NCBI RefSeq assembly: GCF_026914185.1
Contig: NC_070563.1
Location: 6,965,001 to 7,029,000, forward strand
DNA length: 64,000 bases
From: Puccinia triticina
Taxonomy: Eukaryota; Basidiomycota; Pucciniomycetes; Pucciniales; Pucciniaceae
Reading direction: 5' to 3'
Below, one piece after another: positions 1 to 10,876 of the stretch (its first letter is position 1; every line of letters begins with the position of its first letter). The translations under genes and the position numbers were made by a program. The notes beneath the pieces were generated by a model, which was not told where the DNA came from, did not search any database, and was given only the letters and a program-made list of their open reading frames with translations.

Positions 1-550
1 TGTACAGGACAGCATTTTGTCTGCCCAGGTGCAGGGCCCTGGCGACAGAGTTGTGTTCAGGCAGGTGCAAAGAATGTCAGGGCCCAGGGACCTTGTGTCA
101 TGTGCGAGCTGGGACCGATACTCAAAGGGCTAGGGGGAAGCTGTCTGTCCCCCCAGGGGATCTGGGTTTCGTCCCACCCCCTCCCTGAAGGCCCCCTAGT
201 CATTTGAGTAGGCTCCTTCTTGATTTTAAAAAACACAAATTTGAATCTTGAACAAAACTTTAAAATTTAAACTTCAAACTCACACAAAACAAAAAATATG
301 ACCACAATCAAAACATACAAAAGATAAAATAAACTCAAACAAAACCAAAAATTTACACTCAAACAAAACATAAACTCTAAATTCAAACACAACATAAACT
401 CTAAACTCAAGCAAGAAAACAAACTTGAACTTTTTAAATTTGAAAAACACAAATTTGAAACTTTTAATTTCTTTTGCCTGCAATTTCAATGAAATGCAGC
501 ATGAACCCATGAAGTCAGTTTCTGTGAAACTGTGGTTTTAATAAACTTGG
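1..550. other. Left flank without a recognisable gene
   Basis: The first 230 bases are GC-rich and unique-looking. From about 230 to 460 the sequence becomes A-rich with loosely repeated AAACTCAAACAAAACAT-like units. Open frames here are short and low in complexity. I see no gag or pol continuation of the older gypsy element that lies right of 10055, which is odd if the young element simply inserted into it. Confidence 0.6.
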
Positions 551-1352
551 ATATAATTATTAATTACAGAGAATAAATTTGGCGTAAAAAGTAGGAGGTA
601 AGCGCTTAAACTGATTGGCTGCTTGTCAGAGGCGGAGGTCTTACGGCAACTACTTTTAAGGATAAAGCTTGTAAATATGCTAATAAGGGATTTTTGATAT
701 TTAAAGGTTTAATCCAGTGGATTTTACGTGCTGGGGATGGTTTTAAAGGGAAAAGGGGCTACAATAGTAGCAGAGGAGAATATTCACGGTAACTTACAGT
801 TTGTAGGCGGTGAATGGTCTGGGGATCTTTTCCTGAGGGCCAAAGAGGCCTCTATTTATAGAGGGGACTTCAGTGGGCGTAAACACTGAGTCCTTTTCTC
901 CCTCTGGGAGTATCCAAGGGTATAGCCGTGAAAAGGGCTTGGCTGTGGGTAATTTAATTGTATTGTAATAGACTAATTTCCCTGACTCTGTCACATGACA
1001 TGTTTATAACCAATTGTCATGTGAAAGAGCTTCAGTAGAAGTCTACATAATACTTTCACAGGGTATTTTTACACGAGTAATATTACTCATTAATGTACTA
1101 CAGTTTAATTTTATGTACACTGTTTGTTTTACTAAATTTATGTATGTAATACTATTTTTGGGCGCTTTCTGGGGCCAATTCTTATTTATATAATTAGTAC
1201 ATGAAGGAATAGGAATAAGGGGGTACTTTAAGTGGGTGACCCCCCTTAATTTATGATGAGGAATCTGATTCTGCAATAATAATTTAATAATAATAATTAT
1301 TTACTAAGTTATTGCAGTCTTTTGGATACTTGTTGTATCTCTAAGGCTGACA
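551..1352 (-). repeat. 3' LTR of gypsy element A
   Basis: The copy is about 802 bp and matches 9253-10054 with no indels that I can see; two open frames inside it translate identically in both copies. On the minus strand the LTR begins TGTCAGCC. The inner end abuts a polypurine tract. The exact outer end is uncertain by a few bases because both boundaries are AT-rich. Confidence 0.92.
850..863 (-). promoter_or_regulatory. Putative TATA box in 3' LTR
   Basis: The minus strand reads CTCTATAAATAGAG, a TATA-like element within a short palindrome. It lies mid-LTR where a U3 promoter is expected. The equivalent site in the 5' LTR is at 9552-9565. Confidence 0.5.
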
Positions 1353-1353
1353 C

Positions 1354-1375
1354 TCGCCCCCTCTAAAAAGGTTAA
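1354..1375 (-). promoter_or_regulatory. Polypurine tract of element A
   Basis: The minus strand carries an A/G-rich run (AGAGGGGGCGAG) directly upstream of the 3' LTR start TGTCAGCC. This is the position of the plus-strand primer in LTR retrotransposons. Confidence 0.7.
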
Positions 1376-1388
1376 ATTCTGAAATAAT

Positions 1389-4300
1389 TTAATCTTTGTG
1401 TTTAGAGTTCTTGAATCTTCTTAGATATTTATCCGCATCTTTAATGTCCTTTTCTGTTAGCCATTCATCTTCATGAATTGGGTTCCTGTATCTTACAAGA
1501 TATAACTTATCTTTCTCTCCTCTAATCTTTTTGTCTTTCAAGATCTTATGAATTTTCTTCTCCTCTGACTCTTCCAGTGGAGGTACTTCTGCTTCAGGTA
1601 TTTCCTTGCGTAAAGGGAATAATTCAGCATCTGATTCATTATAGTGTTTGAGTAAGCTTACTGGGAATGTGGGATGTTTCTTTTCTAATTCTCCATATAG
1701 TTCCACTTCTACTGCATTTGGTCCATGTAATGCTTTGACTACAAATGGTCCTACAAATGCATTCCTAAGCTTCTTAGGTCCTTTAATATTAGTAAAGTTT
1801 GTAGTTGATATTAATACTAAGTCTCCTATTTTGAAGCTGGGTACTTTGTGCTTTTTGTCCCATGTTTCTTTGCTATATTCAAATGCATTATCCATGCTTT
1901 GTTGGGCGTGTTTTCTGGCTTTGTCCAGCATGTTCTTAAAGCTTGCTGCTGTGGGGTGTACTTCAACCAAGTCCTTTTTCAGGCTGTCTTGTGGTAGTCT
2001 GGGGTTCCATCCTTTCTCTAGAATAGCTGGTGTTTTCCCTGTTGATGCATGGGTTGATGTCCTGTAGGCTAGTTCTAGGGCTGGTAATAGTGTGACCCAG
2101 TCATGAGTAAACCCATCAGAGTCTTTGAACTCTAATCCATAGGCACAGAATCTCCTTAGCATGTCTTCCAAAGTTTGAATCATTCTCTCTGCTAGCCCAT
2201 CTGTTTGTGGATGGTATGCTGTTGAGAAAGAGAGTTTAGTGCCAAATAGGCGGTACAGTCCTCTCCATAGATCTGATGTAAATTTGGGATCCCTGTCACT
2301 GATGATGTTTTTGAATAAACCTGTCCATGAAATCACTTGTTGCCAAATCATTATGGCTGTGTCCATAGCTGTATCATCTTTGTGACATGGTAAGAATATA
2401 GGTGTTTTACTAAATCTGTCTACAATAACTAGACATGCATTATAGTTTTTCTTTCCTCCAGGTGGTAATCCTGTGACCCAGTCCATGTTAACTGTTTCCC
2501 ATGGTCTAGTGGGTTCTTCTATTTTTATCATGTGCCCAAACCTTTTGCCTGTTGCTTTGTTTGCTCTCTGGCATCTTTCACATGTGGTGCAGTATGTTTC
2601 TACATCTTGTTGCCATGTTGGCCACCATGCCAGGTTCCTTACTCTGTCTTCTGTTCTGTCTGAAGATAGATGGCCAGATGATGTACTGTCATGGCATTCA
2701 TGTAGTAATGTATTGATCAATACTCTGTCCATTACTGTTAGTACGCATGTGTGTTTGGATCTGTGGTAGATGATTCCGTCGAATAGGTGAAATCTTCCTT
2801 CTTGGTATGATTTCTTCCATGCTATATCTAGTGCTGCAATCAGGTCATCATCTTTTGAATCTGTTTTGGATAAGATTTGTACTAACAATGTACAGTCCTT
2901 GTCTTGTTTGTAACTATTTCTGATTTCTTCAAAGAATTCATCTTCTAGTTCAGTAATGCTAATTCCCATGATTGGTAATTCTTCTGGGTCTTCAGGTGCC
3001 CAGGCTGGATTATCTGGTGTATTTGGTAATGACCATCTAGAAAGTCCATCTGCATTTTTATGCAATCTCCCTTCTTTATGAATTATTGTCATGTTACCTC
3101 TGTACACTTGAATAGATATCTGCCATCTAAGCATATGTCTGTTAGAGGTTTTCATATTGATGAGTGATTTTAGTGCAATACAGTCTGTAATGACATCAAA
3201 CACACTTCCATCTAGATAGTAGTGAAGTTTCTCTAGTGCCCAAACTAAACATAGGCACTCTAGTTGACTTGCTCCATAGCGTGCTTCAGTTTTCTTGAGT
3301 TGTCTGGATATGAAACAAATGGGACCTTCTACAGGTTTATCATTGATGATTTGTAATTGATGGAGGGCTGCTCCTAGTCCTTCCATTGAGGCATCCACAT
3401 ATAACACAAAAGGTTTCTTGAAATCTGGCATTAATAGTAGAGGTGCTCTAGTCAGGTGTTCTCTTATCTTATTAAATGCCATGTGTCTTTCTGTGGTCAT
3501 TTCAAAGGCGGTATCATTAGAAGCTATCTCATACAAGCTTCTGGCCATAGCTGCATAGCCTTCTAGGTGTTGTCTGTAGTAGCTGGCAAATCCAAGAAAG
3601 CTTTGCATTTCTTTCTTGTTTGTTGGTTCTGGCTTCTGTAACACTGCTGCTACTTTATTTTGATCTATGCATAATGCTAAGCCTGAAACTACATGTCCTA
3701 GTGCTTTAATTTCTGCAAATCCAAATGCACATTTCTTTAATGAAATTTTCATGTTGACATTAATTATTTTTGTTAGAACTAGTTCTATTCTACTCATATG
3801 GTCTCCCCATGTTTCAGAGCATATAATTATGTCATCTATGTATATAATTAGCCATCCTAGTCCAAGTTCTTCACAGAAGATGGTATTCATCATTCTTTGG
3901 AAATGTGATGGGGCATTTTTGATTCCAAAAGGCATTCTTAGGTATTCATAAACACCTTTGTGTGTTATGATTCTCAGATATTTTCTTGCACGTTCTGTTA
4001 CTACATTCTGATGAAATCCTTTTAAAGCATCCATACTTGTAATGTATTTTGCTTTGGCTAAATTTGTCAGTGTCTCTTGTATCCTTGGTATAGGATATCT
4101 GTCTGGGATTGTGTAGGTGTTCAGTGCACGGAAATCTCCTACCATGCGTGATTTACCATTATGGTAGGTTATAATTACTGGTGTGGTTATTTCCACTTCT
4201 TCATTATGCCCTACCTTCCTGAGGACATTGAGCCTTACTAGTTCATCCAGGTGTTTGGCAAGCTCTTCTCTTGCTCTGGGACTTGCTGGATAAGCTGGTC

Positions 4301-6608
4301 TCCTTAGTAAAGGTGGGTAGGGGCGCTCAATGTTTAATGTTATTTCCACTTCGTGGCCTATAACTGCTCCTAGTGGTTCTTTATCTGATGCAAATGCAGT
4401 CTTGTTCCTATACAGCATATTGCGTAACTGTAATAGTTGATCTACACTCAGTTTATCATTGAAATTAGCTTCTGCTAATTGTTCTCTTCCAAATCTCTCT
4501 TTTTCCTCATCATGTATTTCTATTTGTTCTACAGGTAAAGGCTCTTTGGATTTAAATAGGAATTTCTTCTTTTTATTGTCATTCCCAATAGTGAAGTATC
4601 TTTCTCTGCTATTGGTTATGTCAAATCCATAGATATTTAAGTAGTCATTTCCTAGGATGAAGTGTTTACTTACTGCATCCTCTATTACAATGAATTCCAC
4701 TGTCATTCTGACTGATCCTGTTGGGTGAGGAATTATTATGGGGCATTCAAATACTCCTATTGGTTTCATGGTACTACTGGCACTGTTTATTCTTACTTTT
4801 CCTAGTGGTAGAAGAATATCTTTGTAGTCTGGGCATAATTTTCTCAAGTATGTCTCAGGTACTACTGAGCAATATGCACCACTGTCAAGTAGCATTTCAG
4901 CTTCTCTACCATTAAACAGTATATGTGTAATGTTGGTTTTACCAGCTGTGTAGCCTTTTCCTCTTGTAGGTTTAGTTTTCATCAGTCTAGCTTCCTGTAT
5001 ATTTCCTATAGGTTGTCCAGGATGCCATGCTTGTGGTAAATTGTGCTCTGTTTCAGCTTCAACCATTTCGATGTCTATGTTGATCATATTACAAGACCCT
5101 GATGAGACTGATGACCCATCATCATGTGTTTCTTCTGTGTCAGATTGAGTCTTCTCTTCAGCTGTTTCTTCTGCCTCTATTTCAACATTGTTAATGTTTT
5201 TCTTTGTTTGAGGGCAGTTTGGTGAAGTGTGGCCCATTTTACCACAGTTATAGCACTTCTTATCCTTCTGATAACTCTGGTCTTTTGAAGTAGAAGGTTT
5301 CTTCTCTTCTGTTTTCTCAGCTTTATCTCCTTGATATTTAGGCTTGTACCTTCTGCCAATGCGTGTACGTGTAGTTATATCTTCTAATGTGTTAACAATA
5401 TCTTCTGTACTTGCATTGTAGGGTAGCCTACTTTTAATGGCAAGCTCTAGATCTCCTCCACATTTTTTGAGGATTCTCAGGTGGACTTCATTGTCTGTTA
5501 AATTGGGCCAAATGGCTTTCAATCTATCCTTCTGAGATATGACCCATTTCAGTGGATTGTCTTTTTCAATATCAAAGGTGCTCTCATCAAATTTATTCTC
5601 AATTTTGAAGCGCCATGCTGGGCTTCCCCACTTGCTATTGATTTGTTCTTTCCACCATCCCCAAGATTGTTTGCCATGGGTTGAGCGTAAGTCTGTGAAC
5701 CAGCGCTTGGCACAACCTTTGAAGAGGCTGTTAAGTCTTCCAGTAATTGAGGAATCACTTAGTTCAAAGTCTTCTTGGTACAGATCAATTGTTTTGATGA
5801 AGTCCAAGTGATCATATTCTCCTTCTCCTCTAAATGATGGCCAGTCTTTAATTCTGGGTACATCTTTAGAGTTGTCTCTCATTGTTTGGCTACTAGGATT
5901 GTATGATTGTTCTTTGAAGAATGGTGTTGGTGGGACTGTGTACTCCTTTCTCAAAGGTGTCTCTTCCTCTGCCATTCTTCTGAAAGGATTACTGGATTGA
6001 TGTGGTGGTACATCTTTTATTCCTTGTTTGTATGGTGTCTGAACTTGTGGTTGCACTTGTATATTATTGCCAATTTTTTGTGCTATGTTGTCCATGCTGG
6101 CCATAAGTTTACTCTGCATTTCATCAAACTTTTTGTTAATTTTTATGATTTCATCTGCCATACTGTCACTGTTATGTATAATAAGTTGTTCCAATTTATC
6201 AACTTTGTCCATTATTTCAAGTATGTTTTCATCTTGAGTTTCACGGTTTTCTGACTCATGCTCACTATCTATTTTTAATTGGTCCAATTTACTGGTAATA
6301 TCCAATCTGCCAATATCAGTATGTATTGCATTTAATTTAGCAATAACTGTAGCTTCCTTAGCATTTGTCTGAATTTCTGTTGTAACTTTTTGTAATTTAT
6401 TATTATAATCTACAAGTCCTAATTTTATGTTGCTTATTTGTTGTATTATGCCTGTGGTTTTCTTAACCTCTGGTACGATAATTTTAATGTCTTTAGCTCT
6501 ATCCACCGCATGTTCTGTTAAATTTTTGGACTTACTTCGCGCACTGCAAAAAGCTCTTCGCGCACTGTGCAGTGCGCGAAGTTTGCAAACACTTCGCGCA
6601 CTGCGCAT
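1389..6608 (-). CDS. Ty3/gypsy Gag-Pol polyprotein, main part
   Basis: An open frame of 1,739 codons. Visible in order: a Gag capsid-like region (about residues 260-400), a CCHC zinc knuckle [14 protein letters not shown] (about 450), an aspartic protease DSGA (about 573), reverse transcriptase with YIDD (about 921), RNase H starting at YVDAS (about 1069), an HHCC zinc domain (about 1310-1350), the integrase core with D, D and E in MDWVTG, SDRDPKF and DGLAERM (about 1376-1472), and a chromodomain-like end with [13 protein letters not shown] (about 1683-1725). All catalytic motifs look intact. The first 27 or so residues are encoded by an inserted MITE, so the ATG at 6608 is not the original start; the true frame began at 8469. 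Confidence 0.92.
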   Translation of the reverse strand: MRSARSVCKLRALHSARRAFCSARSKSKNLTEHAVDRAKDIKIIVPEVKKTTGIIQQISNIKLGLVDYNNKLQKVTTEIQTNAKEATVIAKLNAIHTDIGRLDITSKLDQLKIDSEHESENRETQDENILEIMDKVDKLEQLIIHNSDSMADEIIKINKKFDEMQSKLMASMDNIAQKIGNNIQVQPQVQTPYKQGIKDVPPHQSSNPFRRMAEEETPLRKEYTVPPTPFFKEQSYNPSSQTMRDNSKDVPRIKDWPSFRGEGEYDHLDFIKTIDLYQEDFELSDSSITGRLNSLFKGCAKRWFTDLRSTHGKQSWGWWKEQINSKWGSPAWRFKIENKFDESTFDIEKDNPLKWVISQKDRLKAIWPNLTDNEVHLRILKKCGGDLELAIKSRLPYNASTEDIVNTLEDITTRTRIGRRYKPKYQGDKAEKTEEKKPSTSKDQSYQKDKKCYNCGKMGHTSPNCPQTKKNINNVEIEAEETAEEKTQSDTEETHDDGSSVSSGSCNMINIDIEMVEAETEHNLPQAWHPGQPIGNIQEARLMKTKPTRGKGYTAGKTNITHILFNGREAEMLLDSGAYCSVVPETYLRKLCPDYKDILLPLGKVRINSASSTMKPIGVFECPIIIPHPTGSVRMTVEFIVIEDAVSKHFILGNDYLNIYGFDITNSRERYFTIGNDNKKKKFLFKSKEPLPVEQIEIHDEEKERFGREQLAEANFNDKLSVDQLLQLRNMLYRNKTAFASDKEPLGAVIGHEVEITLNIERPYPPLLRRPAYPASPRAREELAKHLDELVRLNVLRKVGHNEEVEITTPVIITYHNGKSRMVGDFRALNTYTIPDRYPIPRIQETLTNLAKAKYITSMDALKGFHQNVVTERARKYLRIITHKGVYEYLRMPFGIKNAPSHFQRMMNTIFCEELGLGWLIIYIDDIIICSETWGDHMSRIELVLTKIINVNMKISLKKCAFGFAEIKALGHVVSGLALCIDQNKVAAVLQKPEPTNKKEMQSFLGFASYYRQHLEGYAAMARSLYEIASNDTAFEMTTERHMAFNKIREHLTRAPLLLMPDFKKPFVLYVDASMEGLGAALHQLQIINDKPVEGPICFISRQLKKTEARYGASQLECLCLVWALEKLHYYLDGSVFDVITDCIALKSLINMKTSNRHMLRWQISIQVYRGNMTIIHKEGRLHKNADGLSRWSLPNTPDNPAWAPEDPEELPIMGISITELEDEFFEEIRNSYKQDKDCTLLVQILSKTDSKDDDLIAALDIAWKKSYQEGRFHLFDGIIYHRSKHTCVLTVMDRVLINTLLHECHDSTSSGHLSSDRTEDRVRNLAWWPTWQQDVETYCTTCERCQRANKATGKRFGHMIKIEEPTRPWETVNMDWVTGLPPGGKKNYNACLVIVDRFSKTPIFLPCHKDDTAMDTAIMIWQQVISWTGLFKNIISDRDPKFTSDLWRGLYRLFGTKLSFSTAYHPQTDGLAERMIQTLEDMLRRFCAYGLEFKDSDGFTHDWVTLLPALELAYRTSTHASTGKTPAILEKGWNPRLPQDSLKKDLVEVHPTAASFKNMLDKARKHAQQSMDNAFEYSKETWDKKHKVPSFKIGDLVLISTTNFTNIKGPKKLRNAFVGPFVVKALHGPNAVEVELYGELEKKHPTFPVSLLKHYNESDAELFPLRKEIPEAEVPPLEESEEKKIHKILKDKKIRGEKDKLYLVRYRNPIHEDEWLTEKDIKDADKYLRRFKNSKHKD

Positions 6609-7293
6609 GAAGGGCGCAACTTTTTCAAATTATTTTTTGACCAATCAATAGACAAGCTTATTATTGTCCTCTGTGAATTTATTTGGAGCTTTTTGAAGCT
6701 TCCTTGTATGCTTAAAAATCCCACCAATAAAAAAAACAAGTACAGCCATTTGGGGACCTGGAATTCATATTCCCACAGGCCAAAAAATCCAAATAATTTA
6801 GTGAATCATATTAAATATGTATTTCAAAGTTTTAGAACTTTTTGGCCACTTTGCACGAGGACAAGGCTTTCAAAAACCAGTAACTTTTTCTCAAGATATG
6901 CCAAAATGCGCCAGTAAGTGGTGAACTTTCCTAATTTTTGAAAGCCTTATTCTTGCCCAAAGTGGCCAAAAAATTCTAAAAAGTTTGAATTCATATGTAT
7001 CATGATTCACTAAGCTATTTGGATTTTTTGACTGGTGGGAATATGGATTCCAGGTCCCCAAGTGACTGTACTTGTTCATTTTATTGGTGGAATTTTTAAG
7101 CATACAGAGAAGCTTCAAAAAACTCCAAATAAATTCACAGAGGACAATAATAAGATTTTCTATTGATTGGTGAAAAAATAATTTGAAAAATTTGCGCCCT
7201 TCACGCGCAGTGCGCGAAGTGTTTGCAAAGTTCGCGCACTGCACAGTGCGCGAAGAGCTTTTCGCAGTGCGCGAAGTAAGTCCGTAAATTTTT
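6519..7293. repeat. 9-bp target-site duplications flanking the MITE
   Basis: TAAATTTTT occurs at 6519-6527 and again at 7285-7293, directly flanking the palindromic insert. In the gag frame each copy reads KNL on the minus strand. Nine-base duplications are typical of Mutator-like (MULE) transposition. Confidence 0.88.
6528..7284. mobile_element. Palindromic MITE (MULE-like foldback) inside gag
   Basis: The 757-bp insert is almost entirely an inverted repeat: arms of about 360 bp from 6528 rightward and 7284 leftward, with a loop of a few tens of bases near 6890-6920. Ends read GGACTTACTTCGCGCAC and its complement. Within each arm TTCGCGCACTGC recurs several times. It has no coding capacity of its own, so it must have been moved by a transposase from elsewhere. 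The MULE assignment rests only on the 9-bp duplication and long terminal inverted repeats. Confidence 0.88.
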
Positions 7294-8469
7294 GATTTTA
7301 AAGGCACTATCATGTACATTCTGGTGGATTGCATTGATTTTACTATCAATGTGCTCTATGTTTTTAATCAAGATTTGATTAAAAAAATCTTCCACTCGTG
7401 CTAGAGGCTCATTTAGGTCAATCAGCTCTTCTAGTTTCTCAGTTTTGTCTTTCTTACTGATTTCTTTAACCTCTTTTGGTTGTTTGCTAATTTGTTCATG
7501 CTTGTTTAAGCGTTGGACTTCCTGTCTCACAGTCTTTTTTTGTTTAGGCATACTGTTTATTTCTTGAGCTATAGCATTGGATTCTTGATTGTTAACATTA
7601 ATACTATGTTTCTCTCGAAATTGTGGATCGGAGTTAATACCAGCTTCTTTAGCAGACAACAGGGCAGGTTCTTTAACAGGTAAGACGGTATCTCTAGCTG
7701 ATGACGAAACAACTTCTGTGTTAGACGATAATGTAGAGTACGGAGGAACAGGCTCGGTAATGGAAATATGATGAGATTGGTCACGCATAGTGTTGGGTTT
7801 ACTATATCCTGATGTGGAGGGTACCGGTATGGGGTTATTAGGGTTGTTACTTATTCCTCGATCGCGTCCTTGACCTCCATGAGCACTCGGGCCATGCGGA
7901 AGGTCTCTTTCCACTTGTTCTCGCTCTTCTTTGGCTTTCGCTCGTAGGGTTTTGGCTTCGATCCCGACGCCGCTGGTTTGGATCGGTCGATTTTTGGGAT
8001 CTTGTAGGGTTTCTTCGGATCGCGCTCTTTGCTTTCCTTTGTCGGCTGTTTGTTGTTCTTGAGCACTTTGATGTGCTTGCGTTCCGTGTAGGGGTTCCAG
8101 CCGTCCGAGTGATTCGCTAGGATCTCCTTCCACGGGAGAAATTTCTGGACGACCTTGAACGACGAGATGACTTGCTCGAGGTATGACTTGAGGAGATCCA
8201 TTTCGTCGTAGTTCTTGGCGTTCAAGTAAGCGGCTTTTGTCGCTTTGAATATTGATATCGCGTCCTCCTGCGCTTTGTTGAGGACTAGGACCGAGCGATG
8301 TTAGTATTGAATCTTCGGCATTAGTATACTTAGATGGTGTATTGACTAACCTCGAGGGGGTGCCTCTGTCACTACCTCGAGTTCGTCCTCCTCGGCCTTG
8401 CCTTCCTCGACCTCTTTTGGTGGGGGGAGGGTTCGCTGAGTGGTCTTTTCCTGATCTGGTATCGACCAT
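7201..8469 (-). CDS. N-terminal part of element A Gag, truncated by MITE
   Basis: A 422-codon frame starting at ATG 8469. It is basic and low in complexity at first (Arg/Gly/Ser/Pro-rich), then shows a helical Glu/Lys-rich stretch. About 31 C-terminal codons lie inside the MITE and are artefacts of the insertion. Removing the insert plus one duplication (766 bp) rejoins it in frame with the main polyprotein, so the ancestral ORF ran 8469 to 1389, about 2,104 residues. The region 7851-8285 is also open in the +1 frame and encodes a better-looking protein there. Confidence 0.8.
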   Translation of the reverse strand: MVDTRSGKDHSANPPPTKRGRGRQGRGGRTRGSDRGTPSRLVNTPSKYTNAEDSILTSLGPSPQQSAGGRDINIQSDKSRLLERQELRRNGSPQVIPRASHLVVQGRPEISPVEGDPSESLGRLEPLHGTQAHQSAQEQQTADKGKQRARSEETLQDPKNRPIQTSGVGIEAKTLRAKAKEEREQVERDLPHGPSAHGGQGRDRGISNNPNNPIPVPSTSGYSKPNTMRDQSHHISITEPVPPYSTLSSNTEVVSSSARDTVLPVKEPALLSAKEAGINSDPQFREKHSINVNNQESNAIAQEINSMPKQKKTVRQEVQRLNKHEQISKQPKEVKEISKKDKTEKLEELIDLNEPLARVEDFFNQILIKNIEHIDSKINAIHQNVHDSAFKIKNLRTYFAHCEKLFAHCAVRELCKHFAHCA

Positions 8470-8783
8470 ATTGGGAGGGGACTTAGTTAGTTATCGGTTT
8501 TTGTCTTTTTAGTTTATGTCTCGGTTTGGTAAGTGAAAGAGTTTACCTTTGAGTAATTTGAGCGCCGCGGCTTTCGGGTCGAATTGCTTTTTGATAATCC
8601 TAGCGGGTAACGTTGCTGGGTGAGGTCGTCGTCGCTCCTGGTATGGGCTAAGGAAGAAGCCGGGCGGGAGAGACTCGGTGCGCTTGGCTTGTTTCTTCTC
8701 GGCCGCGGTTTTCGGATCGGCGGATTTGGTGGTATCCGGGTAGTTATTGACAAGTTTAGCGGCTGGCACGGGAGCAGACACTA
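7851..8783 (-). CDS. Putative spliced accessory ORF overlapping gag in +1 frame (element A)
   Basis: Model: an exon from an acceptor TTTAG at about 8784 (TG TCT GCT CCC...) to AAAG before a donor GTAAAC near 8546, then an exon from acceptor GTCCTAG near 8291 to the stop at 7851. The phases match (G plus TC makes Val). The intron, about 260 bp, contains the gag start codon at 8469. The downstream exon overlaps gag in the +1 frame and encodes a folded-looking, Lys-rich protein with QKFLPWKEI, then GWNPYTERKHI, ending about 20 residues after a conserved Trp. The same motifs, frame relation and C-terminal position occur in the related element at 10318-11618. The first exon with the true ATG was not found. 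Function unknown. Confidence 0.5.
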
Positions 8784-8784
8784 A

Positions 8785-9252
8785 AGTCGGGGTAGAGAGA
8801 TAAGATGGCAGAAATATGTCTTTTTTAGTTCTTTATGTATTTTTATGTGTATTTTACTGTTTTTATCTCTATTGCGCAATATGTCAGAAACAAGAAAAAA
8901 ATGCGTACTTGTTTAGTGGATTTAATGGTTTTTTATGTAAAAACTAAAGTACTGACGGCAAAAATATGGGGATAATTGCTAAAAATAAGGAAAAAACTCA
9001 GCAAAAAGTCAGTTTTATCCTTGGCAGGTACTCTGGGTAAAAAAACACGATGAGGCCCCCAAATGACAGCTCTGTTTATGAAGCTTAGGGCAAAAACCCG
9101 TCAAATTTAAGGGTTTTGGGCCCTAGCACTCTAACTGTGCTGATATAAACACTAGTAATGTAAATTACTAAACTTGTTTCGTGGTAATTTGGCCACTACA
9201 AGGGTTTAAACACTCTTTAAAAAAGAGGAGGATTTATTATGTAATTAATAAT
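8785..9252 (-). other. Untranslated leader of element A
   Basis: AT-rich internal sequence between the 5' LTR and the first accessory exon. No ORF of note. On the minus strand the 5' LTR carries a strong splice-donor-like CTGTAAGT near 9495-9502 just downstream of the TATA box, so a noncoding first exon spliced into this region is possible. Confidence 0.45.
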
Positions 9253-10054
9253 ATATAATTATTAATTACAGAGAATAAATTTGGCGTAAAAAGTAGGAGG
9301 TAAGCGCTTAAACTGATTGGCTGCTTGTCAGAGGCGGAGGTCTTACGGCAACTACTTTTAAGGATAAAGCTTGTAAATATGCTAATAAGGGATTTTTGAT
9401 ATTTAAAGGTTTAATCCAGTGGATTTTACGTGCTGGGGATGGTTTTAAAGGGAAAAGGGGCTACAATAGTAGCAGAGGAGAATATTCACGGTAACTTACA
9501 GTTTGTAGGCGGTGAATGGTCTGGGGATCTTTTCCTGAGGGCCAAAGAGGCCTCTATTTATAGAGGGGACTTCAGTGGGCGTAAACACTGAGTCCTTTTC
9601 TCCCTCTGGGAGTATCCAAGGGTATAGCCGTGAAAAGGGCTTGGCTGTGGGTAATTTAATTGTATTGTAATAGACTAATTTCCCTGACTCTGTCACATGA
9701 CATGTTTATAACCAATTGTCATGTGAAAGAGCTTCAGTAGAAGTCTACATAATACTTTCACAGGGTATTTTTACACGAGTAATATTACTCATTAATGTAC
9801 TACAGTTTAATTTTATGTACACTGTTTGTTTTACTAAATTTATGTATGTAATACTATTTTTGGGCGCTTTCTGGGGCCAATTCTTATTTATATAATTAGT
9901 ACATGAAGGAATAGGAATAAGGGGGTACTTTAAGTGGGTGACCCCCCTTAATTTATGATGAGGAATCTGATTCTGCAATAATAATTTAATAATAATAATT
10001 ATTTACTAAGTTATTGCAGTCTTTTGGATACTTGTTGTATCTCTAAGGCTGACA
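9253..10054 (-). repeat. 5' LTR of gypsy element A
   Basis: About 802 bp, an apparently identical copy of 551-1352. On the minus strand it starts TGTCAGCC at 10054. The outer boundary falls a few codons before the end of the older element's open gag frame (10043-10876), so that frame now ends inside the LTR. Confidence 0.92.
9552..9565 (-). promoter_or_regulatory. Putative TATA box in 5' LTR
   Basis: CTCTATAAATAGAG on the minus strand, identical to the 3' LTR copy. A splice-donor-like CTGTAAGT lies about 60 bases downstream, the arrangement expected for a spliced retrotransposon leader. Confidence 0.55.
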
Positions 10055-10876
10055 CATATTCTCAAGGCTTTTTGTTATCTCACTCATCTTACCCTTAATC
10101 TCTCCAATATCTTGGCGAAACTCAGGGATTTTAACAAAATGTTCTTGAGACATGTCTATTGCACGACTGACAGCAGATTCAAGAGTGTTAATAATAGAAG
10201 TATGACATTCCACAATTTTCTTGTTTGTAAATTTATACTGGTTGCTAGAGTTACTATGCAATGTAGACAAATTTCCATACAAGTTATCAAACATATGGAA
10301 AATAAAATCTCTATCAACTACATCTGGTTGTAGGCTTGTTCCAAGGTGTTCGCTGCCTTCATGACTTGAGCCCATCTGGCGCGGTCTCTGCGGAGCTGGT
10401 TGGTTTGATCTGTTGGAGGAGCTTTTTGTTTTTTTGAAGTCCTTGCTGGAGGGGCGATCTGTTTCTTCACTTTCCAGGGGTTCCAACCCTCCACAAAGGA
10501 CTCTAACTCCTTTTGAGAGAGAAACTTCTGAGCCGCTTTTTGGCTCTCTTGAGCTCCGCGTAGAGCGGCTTTGAGCTCCTCCGGAGATCCTTGAGCCTGG
10601 AGAGAGATGCATTTTCTCCAGTTGGCTCGGTGGACGTACACCAAGTTCTGGATCATCTTGACTTGCTCCTCCTCCAGCTCTTTGGCGGTTTTCACCAGAG
10701 CTTTGGCTTTTGAGGTGCTCGGAGCTGGGTCCTTGTTCTTCTTGAACCAAAGCGGGACCTTGAAGTCCGCCGGATCCTCCTCCAATTGATCCTCCGATGG
10801 CGGACCCTTTGCGGCTAACTCTTTTTGGAGTGGCAAGGGGTCCTTCGAGGTCAGGTCTGGAAGAGCGGGTAGACAT
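10043..10876 (-). pseudogene. Gag N-terminal fragment of an older gypsy element (element B)
   Basis: ATG at 10876 opens a 277-codon frame, Ser/Gly/Pro/Arg-rich in the first 190 residues and then a helical, coiled-coil-like region (from about 195) with LYGNLSTLHSNSSNQ and repeated heptad-like spacing. The layout matches the Gag N-terminus of element A. It is cut off at 10054 by element A's LTR. No pol of this element is found to the left of element A, so it was truncated or rearranged as well as interrupted. Confidence 0.65.

Larger units (their letters stand above)
551..10054 (-). mobile_element. Young Ty3/gypsy LTR retrotransposon (element A)
   Basis: This is a full-length element of about 9.5 kb transcribed right to left. 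It has two LTRs of about 802 bp at an exact offset of 8,702 bp, a polypurine tract beside the 3' LTR, and one long frame coding Gag, protease, reverse transcriptase, RNase H, integrase and a C-terminal chromodomain-like tail, in Ty3/gypsy order. The LTRs look identical, so insertion was recent. The only visible lesion is a palindromic MITE inside gag. A 4-5 bp target duplication (ATAT, or ATAT followed by C or G) is possible at the outer ends but the AT-rich context makes it weak. I could not identify a convincing primer-binding site left of 9253. It abuts an older gypsy gag ORF on its right. Confidence 0.93.

Noticed and set aside
794..1276. 66- and 77-codon minus frames conserved exactly in two places.
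   Set aside because: They lie in the two identical LTRs; identity reflects recent duplication, not coding constraint.
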